64,000 nucleotides of DNA from Polaribacter batillariae (GCF_017498485.1 NZ_CP071795.1:744001-808000); one strand, 5' to 3'. Shown: positions 37,105 through 46,832, counted from the stretch's first letter. Numbers and translations: made by a program. Notes: a model not told the origin generated them from the letters alone.

Positions 37105-39522
37105 TTAGAACTTATATTTCATTGCTACTCGTATGATTTGAGTTTCGTAATAATTTTCGTATAAAGCCGTAAAGCCCTCTCCCTTAATGCGTTGTCTTAA
37201 TCCGAAATTGTTTAACAAATCACTTGCAGATAATGTAATTTCTCCTTTTTTATTCCAAATAGATTTCTTTAAACCTAAATCTAAAGAAGAACGTGCCAAC
37301 TCTTCTCCTTGTGGAATATTTCTTTTGGAATAATACAAACCTGTTATTTGCGCTTCAATTTCTAAAGGAAGCATAAAAGAGTTCGTAATTTTAAAATCTC
37401 CGGCTGTGTTAGATGTTTTTTCTATAGTAAAAGGTCTTATAAAAGGAAACAGTAAAGTACCTTGAAAAGCATTTATTTTATTTTGATATACATTTGTACT
37501 GGCGATTAATTTCCAGTTTTCTAAAATGTCTTGACTGAACAACAATTCTATTCCTGTATTTGTGCTTTTGCCTGTGTTTTGATAAATTTTGTTTACAATA
37601 TCGTAATTAGGGTTGCTATTATCAATAGCAAAAACACGTTGATATGCTCCCGATATTTGCCTATGATATACCGCCGAAAACAAAGAACCAGAGCTCCAAT
37701 TATAACGATGTGCCATTTCTACACTGTTTGTAAATTGTGGGCGCAAATAAGGGTTACCAACCTTTAATAATTCTGGGTCATCGTATTTTGGAAAAATTCG
37801 TAATTCAGGTTCTCCTGGCCTGTCTATTCTTCGATTGTAAAATAATGAAAGTTTATTTTCATCATTTATTTTATAAGTAAATCTTACACTTGGAAATAAT
37901 TCAAAATAATCATATGCATCATTGGTTGCATAATAAATATTCACAGGGTCTAATTCATAAGAAACATCTGTTTGTTCTGCTCTTAAACCAGCTTCAATAT
38001 CAAAAAATTCTTTTTCTAATAAATAATTTCCATAAAAAGCATATAGGTTTTCTTTCCAAATTGAAAAATCTCCTAAATCTGGATAAATAATAGATTCATT
38101 TCCACGATTAATTGTATAATCTACTGGTAAGTTTCTAAATCTTGCTTTTGCACCCAATTCTAAACGACCACTACTTAGTGCTTTTGTATAATCTGCAGAT
38201 AAACTTGTGGTATGTTCTATGGCTCTAATATTGGTCATATCTCTACCAATTCTTATTTCAGAATTATCATTTAAAAAATAATCTTCGTCTTCTAAACCTC
38301 TTGTGTATTGTGCATTTGCAGAGATTGAATGCCCTGCTTGTTCGAAATTATGTGTATAGTTTACAGATGCATTTATATAACTTGTAACTTCTTTTTCTTT
38401 CCAAGTATATAAACGATTACGCACATTATTATTTAGGTTGATAAAGGCTACTTGAGAGGTATCTATATGTTTTTCTCTATCGTACATTGCAGAAATTGTA
38501 ATGGCATCGTTTTTACTCAATTCCCAATCGATTCCACCAGTAATTATAGAACGAAATTGTTTTCTGTTTTCTGGAACTTGCGAAATAATATTTCTACCAT
38601 CATCGTAATTTCTTGTTGTAAATTCGTTATTTGGTAATGCCTCTTGAATAATAAATTCTGATTGTAAAAAATAATTTAAATTTTTAGTTTTATAGTTTAA
38701 GTTTAAACTCGGAATTAATTTTGGATTTACAGCATAACTCCCCAAATCTGTTTTAGTGTCTTCTTTTCTTTTAGATAATGCTCCTAAACCAAAAGACAAA
38801 CCAACATCACCATTTAAACCGGTTTGTTTTTCTTTTTTGTAAATAATATTTACAATTCCTGCAAAACCATTTGCATCATATTTTGCTGATGGATTGTTAA
38901 AAATTTCTATTCTCTTAATATTTGAAGCAGGAATATTACTCAACCCTTTTTGATTTCCAAAACCAGTTAAACTCGATTGTTTTCCATCGATTAAAACTAC
39001 AACTTTATCACTACCCCGTAAAATTACTTTTCCATCTTGGTCAAAAGCAATACCAGGCATTGTTTTCATCGCATCTAAAACAGAACCACCAGATTGTGCA
39101 ATATTATCTGCCAAACTAAAAGACTTTTTATCTAAAGCCGCATTAATAGTAGCTTTTTTTGCTTCAATTGTAATTTTATCTAAAGATTCTGTAACCGCTT
39201 TTAATGCTATTTTACCCAAATCGAAAATAGGGTTTAATCCGCCAGAATTAATGCTTCTTTTTACCGTTTTAAAACCCAAATAAGAAATATGAACGACATA
39301 CTTTCCTGTAGCAAGATTTTTAATTTTAAATCGTCCATTATCATCTGAAATTGTTCCTGTAACTATTTTATTGGTTTCGTTATCATTCACAGAAATGGTT
39401 ACAAATGGTAAGACTTTTTTGGTATCACTCTCTATTATTTGACCCGTAATTGTAATGGTTTTTTGAGCATTTACAAACATTGTAAATGCCAGCAAAATTG
39501 TTGTAAAGGTGTATTTAAACAT
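37105..39522 (-). CDS. Outer-membrane TonB-type receptor/beta-barrel protein
   Basis: 805 residues. Signal peptide (cleaved after FVNAQ), CarboxypepD_reg-like domain (23-110: GQIIESDTKKVLPFVTISV, GYLGFK-like SYLGFKTVKRS), plug (about 130-230: SVLDAMKTMPGIAFDQDGKV, VVVLIDGKQSS, NIKRIEIFNNPSAKYDANGFAGIVNIIYK) and a barrel ending in AMKYKF. This is the OMP_b-brl_3 type lacking a strong TonB box, common next to two-component systems in Flavobacteria. Its promoter carries a site almost identical to the one at the downstream-encoded OmpR-HK operon, so the receptor is probably a target of that regulator. Ligand unknown. Confidence 0.85.
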   Translation of the reverse strand: MFKYTFTTILLAFTMFVNAQKTITITGQIIESDTKKVLPFVTISVNDNETNKIVTGTISDDNGRFKIKNLATGKYVVHISYLGFKTVKRSINSGGLNPIFDLGKIALKAVTESLDKITIEAKKATINAALDKKSFSLADNIAQSGGSVLDAMKTMPGIAFDQDGKVILRGSDKVVVLIDGKQSSLTGFGNQKGLSNIPASNIKRIEIFNNPSAKYDANGFAGIVNIIYKKEKQTGLNGDVGLSFGLGALSKRKEDTKTDLGSYAVNPKLIPSLNLNYKTKNLNYFLQSEFIIQEALPNNEFTTRNYDDGRNIISQVPENRKQFRSIITGGIDWELSKNDAITISAMYDREKHIDTSQVAFINLNNNVRNRLYTWKEKEVTSYINASVNYTHNFEQAGHSISANAQYTRGLEDEDYFLNDNSEIRIGRDMTNIRAIEHTTSLSADYTKALSSGRLELGAKARFRNLPVDYTINRGNESIIYPDLGDFSIWKENLYAFYGNYLLEKEFFDIEAGLRAEQTDVSYELDPVNIYYATNDAYDYFELFPSVRFTYKINDENKLSLFYNRRIDRPGEPELRIFPKYDDPELLKVGNPYLRPQFTNSVEMAHRYNWSSGSLFSAVYHRQISGAYQRVFAIDNSNPNYDIVNKIYQNTGKSTNTGIELLFSQDILENWKLIASTNVYQNKINAFQGTLLFPFIRPFTIEKTSNTAGDFKITNSFMLPLEIEAQITGLYYSKRNIPQGEELARSSLDLGLKKSIWNKKGEITLSASDLLNNFGLRQRIKGEGFTALYENYYETQIIRVAMKYKF

Positions 39523-39542
39523 TAGATTTTTCTTTTATCTCA

Positions 39543-39580
39543 CAAAAGTAGTGTCGAAATCTAAAGTTATTTTAAAGATA
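39543..39580 (-). promoter_or_regulatory. -7 box and response-regulator site of OMP gene
   Basis: Minus strand: TACTTTTG (39543-39550) is the -7 box. TATCTTTAAAATAACTTTAG (39561-39580) lies 10 bp upstream of it and holds CTTTA twice, 11 bp apart, the arrangement of OmpR-family sites. A matching site precedes the response regulator gene. Confidence 0.55.
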
Positions 39581-39602
39581 GCTTTTAAAAACTAAAATTT
39601 AA

Positions 39603-40847
39603 TTAAAATTCTATCGAAAAGATATGATGATTCGCTTTAAATTGATAAGAGATTTTAAATTGATATAAATCACATATTTTTTTAACAATTGCCAAACCCA
39701 AACCAGTCGCATAATTTTTGTTAGATTCTCTATAAAAACGATTAAATAACTTTTCTGGATCTACTAATGCTTTATCGCCGATATTAGAAATTGTTAATGA
39801 ATTTTTAGTGGTGTTAATTAATATTTTATCTTTTTTACGACTGTATTTAATAGCATTAGAAAATAAATTATTAATTAAGATGTCTGCTAAATAAGAATCC
39901 ATAGACACCATTAGCACTTCAGTAGAATTACAACTAATGTTGTTGATATTCAAGCCCTTATAACTATCTATTTTGTCGTTAATTAAATGGGTAAGATGTA
40001 TTGAGCTTACGTTTATGTACTGATTATTATCGATCTTTGTAAGAATGGTAATTCGTTTGTTTAGCTGTTTTAAGCGCTGTATATCTTTTTGTATTGAAGT
40101 AATTTGCTTAAATTGTTTGTCGTTTATTTCGTGGGCATTAATAATGTTATCTATTTTTGCCTGAATAATCGCTAAAGGTGTTTGCATTTCGTGAGAAACA
40201 TCTTCTGTAAATTGTTTTAAGTTTTCGTAATCTGTTTGTACTTTTTGGGTTAAAGTTTCAATTTGCATCTTTAATTCTGAAAATTCTAAAACATCACTTT
40301 CGATAAGTTGAATTGGTTTTTTTGATGTTAAAGAAAATTGTTTCATTTGTTCTAGGTTTTTAAAAAAGGGTTTCCACAATTTAAGGTTTCTAGAGGTATT
40401 TAAATAATACAAAAAGATAAATGAGATTAAAAAAATAGCGAAATTAGAAATTACAATTCCCAATAAAATATTTTCTGATTCTACAACTAAATTACGAACT
40501 GTAATTTGGTAATTTTCTCCATTAATATTTTTAAAAGTAGTAAGTTCTCTAAACAATTCCATTTCGTCTTGAGATGCGTCGTAAATAACAGTGTCTTTTA
40601 AAATCTTACGCTTTAACTTATTAACCTTTTTAATTTCTGTAACTGGCGGAAGTGAAAACTGTATTTTGTTATTTTCGATAGCAAAAACAACTCTTGCTTC
40701 TGTAGAATATAAACTTTCTTCAATTTCATTTTGCAGTAAGTTTCTTGTATAGAAATACAGTATAATAGAACTTAAAACAATTAATATAAACCCAGTAATA
40801 AGAAAACTTTTTGATGTTTTTTTTATAAGTTTTGTTTTCTTTGACAC
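39603..40847 (-). CDS. Sensor histidine kinase
   Basis: 414 residues. Two transmembrane helices (about 15-33 and 132-148) flank a 100-residue sensor region. HisKA has the phospho-acceptor in DVSHEMQTPLAIIQ; the HATPase domain shows NLFSNAIKYS (N-box), the GDKALVDPEKLFNRFYR and GLGLAIVKKICDLY (G boxes). It follows the response regulator after 3 nt and phosphorylates it. The receptor gene begins 80 nt downstream under its own promoter. Confidence 0.92.
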   Translation of the reverse strand: MSKKTKLIKKTSKSFLITGFILIVLSSIILYFYTRNLLQNEIEESLYSTEARVVFAIENNKIQFSLPPVTEIKKVNKLKRKILKDTVIYDASQDEMELFRELTTFKNINGENYQITVRNLVVESENILLGIVISNFAIFLISFIFLYYLNTSRNLKLWKPFFKNLEQMKQFSLTSKKPIQLIESDVLEFSELKMQIETLTQKVQTDYENLKQFTEDVSHEMQTPLAIIQAKIDNIINAHEINDKQFKQITSIQKDIQRLKQLNKRITILTKIDNNQYINVSSIHLTHLINDKIDSYKGLNINNISCNSTEVLMVSMDSYLADILINNLFSNAIKYSRKKDKILINTTKNSLTISNIGDKALVDPEKLFNRFYRESNKNYATGLGLAIVKKICDLYQFKISYQFKANHHIFSIEF

Positions 40848-40850
40848 TTT

Positions 40851-41525
40851 TTAATCTTCTATAAATTTATAACCACTTCCATAAGCTGTTTTTATATATT
40901 TTGCTCCTTCTGCAGTTAGTTTTTTTCTTAAATTATTAATGTGAACATAAATAAAACAAAAATTATCTAGTAAATCGCTATCATCTCCCCAAAGATATTC
41001 TGCAATAATTTCTTTTGATAAAACTCGCCCTTTGTTAGATATAAAAAACACCAATAAATCGTATTCTTTTCGAGTTAATGCAATGGCTTTATGGTTAATA
41101 TATGCTGTTCTAGATTTTGTATCGATTTTAATTTCATTAAAAACCATAATTTCATCTCCACCATATTTTCCTCTTCTTAAAACGGCTTTAATTCTTGAGT
41201 TTAATTCAGCTAAATGAAATGGTTTTGTAATATAATCGTCTGCACCTAAATCTAGCCCCTGTAATTTATCTGTTAATGAATTATTGGCTGAAATAATAAT
41301 TACACCGGCTCTTTTTTTCTCTTTTTTTATGATTTTTAAAACATCTAAACCGCTCCCAGAAATTAGGTTAATATCTAAAATAATAGCGTCATAATCATAA
41401 ATACTAACTTTTTCTGAAGCTTCTTCGAAATTCGATGCAACTTCACAGATATTACCATCTCGTTGTAAATACGTTACAATAGATTGTTGTAAGTCTATTT
41501 CGTCTTCTGCTATTAAATATTTCAT
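40851..41525 (-). CDS. OmpR/PhoB-family response regulator
   Basis: 224 residues: receiver domain with acidic pocket AEDE, phospho-acceptor Asp51 (IILDINL) and Lys in ITKPF, then a winged helix (ALTRKEYDLLVFFISNKGRV, VHINNLRKKL, IKTAYGSGYKF). With its kinase it forms a two-component pair. A TTTA-n7-TTTA-type direct repeat at 41564-41583 sits at its own promoter and, nearly unchanged and at the same distance, at the outer-membrane protein promoter, implying autoregulation plus control of that gene. Confidence 0.93.
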   Translation of the reverse strand: MKYLIAEDEIDLQQSIVTYLQRDGNICEVASNFEEASEKVSIYDYDAIILDINLISGSGLDVLKIIKKEKKRAGVIIISANNSLTDKLQGLDLGADDYITKPFHLAELNSRIKAVLRRGKYGGDEIMVFNEIKIDTKSRTAYINHKAIALTRKEYDLLVFFISNKGRVLSKEIIAEYLWGDDSDLLDNFCFIYVHINNLRKKLTAEGAKYIKTAYGSGYKFIED

Positions 41526-41545
41526 TTTTAATAAATTTAAAGCAA

Positions 41546-41583
41546 TAAAACTACCTTTTAATTCTAAATTTAATTTAAAGATA
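41546..41583 (-). promoter_or_regulatory. Promoter and response-regulator site of RR-HK operon
   Basis: Minus strand: TAGTTTTA at 41546-41553 is a near-match to TAnnTTTG. TATCTTTAAATTAAATTTAG at 41564-41583 matches the site at 39561-39580 in 18 of 20 positions and starts the same 39 bp from the start codon. Confidence 0.55.
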
Positions 41584-41672
41584 ATTGTATTGTTTTAGGT
41601 ATTAGGATTATGAGAAATATTTTTGTAAGTTTTTATTATTGTTTAGAGAATAGCTAACTATAACAATATTTT

Positions 41673-42626
41673 TTACAACAAAGAGTTTATAATTTCTTTA
41701 ATGCTTATCCCTTCTGCTTCTGCTTTATAGTTTTTTACTATTCTATGAGATAAAATAGGAACTGCAACCGCTTTTACATCTTCGATATCTGGTGAAAATT
41801 TACCATGAACTGCTGCATGTGCTTTTGCGGCCAAAATTAAATTTTGTGAAGCTCTTGGCCCTGCACCCCAATCTAAATAAGATTTTACCAATTCTGTCGC
41901 TTCTGCAGATTTTGGTCTTGTTTTGCCTACCAAACGAACGGCATATTCTATGACGTTTTCTGCAACTGGTATTTTTCGAATTAAATGCTGAATTTCTACA
42001 ATTTCTGCACCAGAAAAAATAGATTTTATTTTTTGTTGCAAACTTGATGTTGTATTTTTTACAACTTGTACTTCTTCTTGAAAAGTTGGGTATTCTAAAT
42101 TAATAGAAAACATAAACCTATCTAATTGTGCTTCTGGTAAAGGATAGGTTCCTTCTTGCTCAATGGGGTTTTGAGTTGCCAACACAAAAAATGGCAATTC
42201 TAATTTATAATGGTTTCCAGAAACTGTTACAGAGCGTTCTTGCATGGCTTCTAATAAGGCTGCCTGCGTTTTTGGTGGTGTTCTATTAATTTCGTCTGCT
42301 AAAATAATGTTCGAGAAAATGGGTCCTTTTATAAATTTAAAATGTCGGTTTTCGTCTAAAATTTCGCTTCCTAATATGTCTGAAGGCATTAAATCTGGAG
42401 TAAACTGAATTCTTTTAAAATTTAAACCCAGTGCGTCTGAAACGGTATTTACCAATAACGTTTTTGCCAATCCAGGAACTCCTATTAATAAAGAATGCCC
42501 TCCACAAAAAATAGATAGTAAAGTAAAATTTACAGCTTCTTGTTGCCCAATAATTACTTTTCCTATTTCAGATTGTAGTTGTTCGTATTTACCAACTAGG
42601 TTTTTAACTGCTTCTACGTCTGACAT
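41673..42626 (-). CDS. MoxR family AAA+ ATPase
   Basis: 317 residues: Walker A GVPGLAKT, Walker B ILADEINRTPPKTQAALLEAMQER and sensor 1 FVLATQNPIEQEGTYPLPEAQLDRF, the MoxR signature set. MoxR ATPases act as chaperones for metal-cofactor insertion or protein assembly, usually with a VWA/DUF58 partner; none is in this window downstream. Its ATG overlaps the stop of the upstream PPIase gene by 1 nt (TAATG), so the two are translationally coupled. Confidence 0.92.
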   Translation of the reverse strand: MSDVEAVKNLVGKYEQLQSEIGKVIIGQQEAVNFTLLSIFCGGHSLLIGVPGLAKTLLVNTVSDALGLNFKRIQFTPDLMPSDILGSEILDENRHFKFIKGPIFSNIILADEINRTPPKTQAALLEAMQERSVTVSGNHYKLELPFFVLATQNPIEQEGTYPLPEAQLDRFMFSINLEYPTFQEEVQVVKNTTSSLQQKIKSIFSGAEIVEIQHLIRKIPVAENVIEYAVRLVGKTRPKSAEATELVKSYLDWGAGPRASQNLILAAKAHAAVHGKFSPDIEDVKAVAVPILSHRIVKNYKAEAEGISIKEIINSLL

Positions 42627-44008
42627 TATTTATTTTTTATTTCTTTTTTCCAATTCTTTTTAAACTTACAGATTGCATGGTCTTCTGAAATTTTAATATA
42701 AGTATCTTTTATTTTTTCTTTAGACCATTCTTCTATAGTTTCTTCTTTCTTTTTGTTTAAAGCTAAATCTTGAATTTTTACGTAATCTTCTACAATATCT
42801 GCTGTATGTGTGTCTGTTCTTTCTTTCATTAAGATAAACTTATACATTTTTCCTTCTCTCGTTTCATCATAAAAAACATCAGACATTTCTCCTTTTTTTA
42901 AATCGTTAACTCTTGCATAAAACGCAGGATCCATTCTTGTTAAATCGAATTTAGATTCTCCAGTGAATGGGTTTAAAATAAGCCCTCCATTGTTTTTAGA
43001 TGCTTTGTCTTCGGAATATTTTTTAACAGCTTCTTCGAAAGTAATTGTACCATCTTTAATGTCTTGTTTAATTTTCTCTAACTTATCTTGAGTTTCTTTT
43101 AATTTACTATCTGGTACTTTTGGTTGCAATAAAATATGAGAAACAATTCTTGTGTTTCCTTTTATTTTGTGCAATTGAATAATATGGTACCCAAAAGCTG
43201 TCTTAAAGGGTTCCGAAATTTCGCCTTCTTCTAAAGAAAATGAGACTTCTTTAAATTCTTTAATAAAATTAGACTCTTTGGTTACCTCCATTCTACCTCC
43301 ATTTTGGGTTACACTAGGGTCGTTAGAGTTAATAACTGCCTTCATTCTAAAACTTGCACCGTCTAAAATTTCTTTTTTAAGTTGTTTTAATTCGGCAATA
43401 ATTCTATCTATCTCTTCTTGTGAAGGTTCTGCTTTTAATACAATTTGTGCCAGCTCTACCTCTGCAGCAAATTCTGGCAATTCTCCTGCGTCTTTTAAAC
43501 CATTGTAATACAAGCGAACTTCTTCTGGTGTTACATCTACTTTTTCTGTTATTTTTTGTTGTTCTTTTTCAATTAAAAGATTTTCTTTTTGAACCTTGTA
43601 TAATTCTCCTTTTAAATCGTCTAAATCATTAAAACCATAGGCTTTAATAACCTTATCTAAGCTACCATATTGTTGTGTAAAATATTGTACACTTCTATCT
43701 ACACTGCCATTAATTTCTGTTTCAGAAACGGTAACACTATCGATTACTGCATGGTGAGATAATAGTTTTTGTTGCATTAATTCTTCTAACATTTCGCAGT
43801 CTGTAAATGTAACTTTTCCTTCGCTTCTAAGTTTTACTTCTTGTTTAAACTTTTCTATATCAGAGTCTAAAACAATATTTTTACCCACAACCACTGCTAC
43901 ACCGTCTATTTTTTCTTTTTGTGCATGTACTGTTTGTGAACCTATTAAAAGAAAGGCAATTATTGGTAGAAATTTAATATATTTTAAAATTGTTGTTTTG
44001 TGTAGCAT
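42626..44008 (-). CDS. SurA-like periplasmic peptidyl-prolyl isomerase
   Basis: 460 residues. Signal peptide ends at TVHAQ. An N-terminal SurA-like region is followed by two parvulin/rotamase domains (about 175-275, with FGYHIIQLHK, and 285-385, with SEDKASKNNGG and NPFTGESKFDL). SurA-type chaperones escort outer-membrane proteins across the periplasm. The start overlaps the end of the previous gene by 35 nt. Last PPIase of three in the operon. Confidence 0.88.
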   Translation of the reverse strand: MLHKTTILKYIKFLPIIAFLLIGSQTVHAQKEKIDGVAVVVGKNIVLDSDIEKFKQEVKLRSEGKVTFTDCEMLEELMQQKLLSHHAVIDSVTVSETEINGSVDRSVQYFTQQYGSLDKVIKAYGFNDLDDLKGELYKVQKENLLIEKEQQKITEKVDVTPEEVRLYYNGLKDAGELPEFAAEVELAQIVLKAEPSQEEIDRIIAELKQLKKEILDGASFRMKAVINSNDPSVTQNGGRMEVTKESNFIKEFKEVSFSLEEGEISEPFKTAFGYHIIQLHKIKGNTRIVSHILLQPKVPDSKLKETQDKLEKIKQDIKDGTITFEEAVKKYSEDKASKNNGGLILNPFTGESKFDLTRMDPAFYARVNDLKKGEMSDVFYDETREGKMYKFILMKERTDTHTADIVEDYVKIQDLALNKKKEETIEEWSKEKIKDTYIKISEDHAICKFKKNWKKEIKNK

Positions 44009-44819
44009 CTTTTACTATTATTTTTTCGATATCTCTTATTAATTCGATTTTACGTTTGTGTAAAATCATTTGTTTTATTTTAGATTCTATATAACTTAAG
44101 GGTGCTATTTCGTTTCTTGGTAAAACATCTTTTATAGCCACCAAATATAAACTTAATGAATCTTGTTTTTGAGTGAATTTTGTTTTTTTTAACAGATTTT
44201 CTTTAGAAAAAGGTAGTTTTAACAAAATCTTATCTACTTCTGTCCAAACCGAGTCGTTTAAATTGTAAAGTTTAAAGCTTAATTGCTTTCTCTCTAATTC
44301 TTCTAGGTCTTCAATTTTATTTGACTGAAAGAGTGTTATAATTTCTTTTTTATCTTTTAAATCGTTGTCGAAAGATAAATACTTTGCTTTTACCAACTCT
44401 TCATTTAACTTAAAATTCTCTTTGTTTAAATTATAATAATTCGCGACTTCTTCTTCTGAAATAACGGTATCTAATTTTTGATTGATAATTTCTGACTTGT
44501 ATTTATTAATCAATAAACTTTCTCTATAATCGTTTACTAAAACCTCTATTTCTTTTAAGCTTTCTAAAGAGCTATTATTTTCTGCTTTTTTTAAAAGAAG
44601 TTTTTTAATTGCCCAATCTTGTATGTAGCTTTTTACGAGTACTAAGCTATCTTCTTTAGAGATGTTTACTGGTAAAATGCTTTTTAAGTCTTCTCTAAAA
44701 AGCTTGTCTGTATTTACGATAGCAACAATTTCCGAAGAAGAGGCTTCTTTTTCTTTTACGCTAAAATAATCGCACGAAGCGAATGTAAGTACACAAAAAC
44801 CGATCAGTAAAAATCTCAT
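43974..44819 (-). CDS. Peptidyl-prolyl isomerase-related lipoprotein
   Basis: 281 residues with lipoprotein signal (lipobox TFASC, Cys16). No complete rotamase motif is obvious; the sequence is mostly helical (SurA N-terminal-like, charged segments such as NYYNLNKENFKLNEELVKAKYLS). It sits between two clear PPIases, overlapping the next gene by 35 nt and starting on the last base of the previous one, so it is likely a helper subunit or degenerate PPIase in the same pathway. Enzymatic activity uncertain. Confidence 0.75.
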   Translation of the reverse strand: MRFLLIGFCVLTFASCDYFSVKEKEASSSEIVAIVNTDKLFREDLKSILPVNISKEDSLVLVKSYIQDWAIKKLLLKKAENNSSLESLKEIEVLVNDYRESLLINKYKSEIINQKLDTVISEEEVANYYNLNKENFKLNEELVKAKYLSFDNDLKDKKEIITLFQSNKIEDLEELERKQLSFKLYNLNDSVWTEVDKILLKLPFSKENLLKKTKFTQKQDSLSLYLVAIKDVLPRNEIAPLSYIESKIKQMILHKRKIELIRDIEKIIVKDATQNNNFKIY

Positions 44820-46456
44820 TATTTTTCTTCGTAAAATTTAATTAGTTTTCTTAATTGTTTTTTATTAATTTTTATTTCACTCTTTTTTCTTAAGTCTGCA
44901 ATCCAATTTTTCTCTAAAAAGTTTTGGTAATCGTTCATTACCTCTCCTTTGTTATTTTTTAACTCTTTAGATGGATATTTATTTTTATTGGCTTCGAAAT
45001 AATTTTTTAAACCCAAGGTGTCTTTGGAAGAAGCGTTCCATATTTTTTGTTGCATCAATTCAAAAAGTAACAAACCATCTTCGTACTCTTTTAACGTGTA
45101 TGCATATTCTGGTTCGGTATGTACCAAATTCTCTTTGTAATACGACAAAATTTCTTCATTTTTAAACATATCGAACAATAAATACACTGGTTTGTGCCTT
45201 CTATTGCGAATGTAGTTTATAAAAGATTCTTGCGTAATTTCTTTATCGTTTATTGTTAAAATAACATTTTGTAAAGAGTCTTTTGGAATGGCTCTAATGT
45301 TTTTTCTATTTAATATTTTTTTTGCTTCTTCGTTTTCTGTAATCGTATATTTTGCTTTTAATTTATTAATTACAGCAATTTCCGACAATTGCATTCTAGA
45401 ACTTCTTTTAATTTTATTGCCGAGTTCTTTTTTTAATTCATTAAAAGGTTTTATCGGAAATTTTTCAACTAATTGTATAATATGCCATCCAAAACGCGTT
45501 TTAACAGGCGCTGCATAATCTCCTACATTTTTTAGTGAAAAAGCAGCCTCTTCAATAGGTTTTAGCATTCTACCTTTTCGAAATTTTCTTAATTTACCTC
45601 CGTTCTTTTTTGAATTTTCATCTTCTGAATATTGTGTTACCAACGCTTCGAAATTTCCATTATTTTTAAGTTTTGCATACACATCATCTATTTTCTTTTT
45701 ACCAACAGCAGTGGTATCTGCTATTAAAAGATGTGCAACTTGCACCTCTCCTAAAGAGGGTCTTTTATCATCTACTTTTAAAATATGATACCCAAATTGG
45801 GTTCTAAACGGTTCTGAAACTTCGCCAACTTTGGTTTTATAAGCCTTATCTTCGAATTCTAAAACCATATCAAAAGCAGAGAAATAGCCTAAATTTCCTT
45901 TATTTCCTTTTCGACCTGATTTAAGATCGTCTTTCGCAGAATTATCTTCGGATGCTACAACAGCAACTTCCTCGAAATCTTCGCCATTAACAATTCTGTT
46001 TCTAATTTTAGTTATTTTTTTATACGCTACTAAAGTATCTTTTGGAGTGGCATCTCTAGGAATTCTAACCAATATATGCTTTGCTTTTACTTCGTTTTTT
46101 GTTCTTTTATACACTTCTTTTACCAAATCTTCTATAAAAGTAGTGTCTTGTAAGTAAGGTGCAGAAAGTTGGTTTTTATAGGTTTCTATTTCTCTTTTGT
46201 AAGAGGGTAAGGTATCTAATTGTAATTGGTAAGCTTCTTTTACTTTTAATTTATAGTTGATAAAAAGTTCTAAATTTTTAGCAACGTCTTTAGATTCTTC
46301 GTTATCTATGACATCTAAATTTTTTTCGTAAACACGCTTAAAGTCTTCTACTGTTATTTTTTCTCCATCGATGGTTAGTAAGGTTTTCGACTTTTTTTGA
46401 CCTAAAATTGGAACCGTTAAAAACAAAAAAATAATTAATAAAACACTGTTTTTCAT
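44819..46456 (-). CDS. Two-domain parvulin-type PPIase (PpiD/SurA-like)
   Basis: 545 residues with a signal peptide (cleavage near ILGQ). Two rotamase domains stand out: about 120-230 (KAKHILVRIPRDATPKDT, NKGNLGYFSAFDMVLEFE, FGYHILKVDDKRP) and about 235-335 (VQVAHLLIADTT, KKNGGKLRKFRKGRMLKPIEEAAFSL, FGWHIIQLVEK). An extended C-terminal helical region follows. It is presumed to act on secreted or outer-membrane proteins. Starts 10 nt after the DUF493 gene and overlaps the next gene by 1 nt. Confidence 0.87.
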   Translation of the reverse strand: MKNSVLLIIFLFLTVPILGQKKSKTLLTIDGEKITVEDFKRVYEKNLDVIDNEESKDVAKNLELFINYKLKVKEAYQLQLDTLPSYKREIETYKNQLSAPYLQDTTFIEDLVKEVYKRTKNEVKAKHILVRIPRDATPKDTLVAYKKITKIRNRIVNGEDFEEVAVVASEDNSAKDDLKSGRKGNKGNLGYFSAFDMVLEFEDKAYKTKVGEVSEPFRTQFGYHILKVDDKRPSLGEVQVAHLLIADTTAVGKKKIDDVYAKLKNNGNFEALVTQYSEDENSKKNGGKLRKFRKGRMLKPIEEAAFSLKNVGDYAAPVKTRFGWHIIQLVEKFPIKPFNELKKELGNKIKRSSRMQLSEIAVINKLKAKYTITENEEAKKILNRKNIRAIPKDSLQNVILTINDKEITQESFINYIRNRRHKPVYLLFDMFKNEEILSYYKENLVHTEPEYAYTLKEYEDGLLLFELMQQKIWNASSKDTLGLKNYFEANKNKYPSKELKNNKGEVMNDYQNFLEKNWIADLRKKSEIKINKKQLRKLIKFYEEK

Positions 46457-46466
46457 AATAATAACA

Positions 46467-46748
46467 TTATAAAGAGATAATTCCTTCTATTTTTTCTACT
46501 TTTTTATAAAACGAAATTACTTCGTCTGAATTTTCTATTTTTAAAATAATGGAAACACTTACATATCTTCCTGTTTTCGATTTTTTAGTTGTAATTACAG
46601 CGCCTCTATTATCGAAAATATCTTCTACCTCTGTTACTTGATTTTTAGTAGTAGGCACAATAAACTTGTACAAGTAATCTGCAGGAAAACTTGTAGTATC
46701 GTCTAACTGAACTTTTAATTTGCTATAAAACTCGCTTTTTTTACTCAT
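46467..46748 (-). CDS. DUF493 (YbeD-like) small protein
   Basis: 93 residues of the DUF493 ferredoxin-like fold (SFPADYLYKFIVPTTKNQV, KTGRYVSVSIILKIENSDEVISFY). YbeD-family proteins are small, probably ligand-binding, proteins without firm function. First gene of the PPIase-MoxR operon; its -7 box is at 46793-46800. Confidence 0.85.
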   Translation of the reverse strand: MSKKSEFYSKLKVQLDDTTSFPADYLYKFIVPTTKNQVTEVEDIFDNRGAVITTKKSKTGRYVSVSIILKIENSDEVISFYKKVEKIEGIISL

Positions 46749-46792
46749 AATATCTCTAAAATTTTAATAAACCATTTGCAAATAGCAAGCCA

Positions 46793-46800
46793 CAAAATTA
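46793..46800 (-). promoter_or_regulatory. -7 box of the DUF493-PPIase-MoxR operon
   Basis: Minus strand TAATTTTG matches TAnnTTTG, 44 nt before the DUF493 start. Confidence 0.45.
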
Positions 46801-46832
46801 CATTAAAAATTAGTTTTATAAAGGGAATGATT

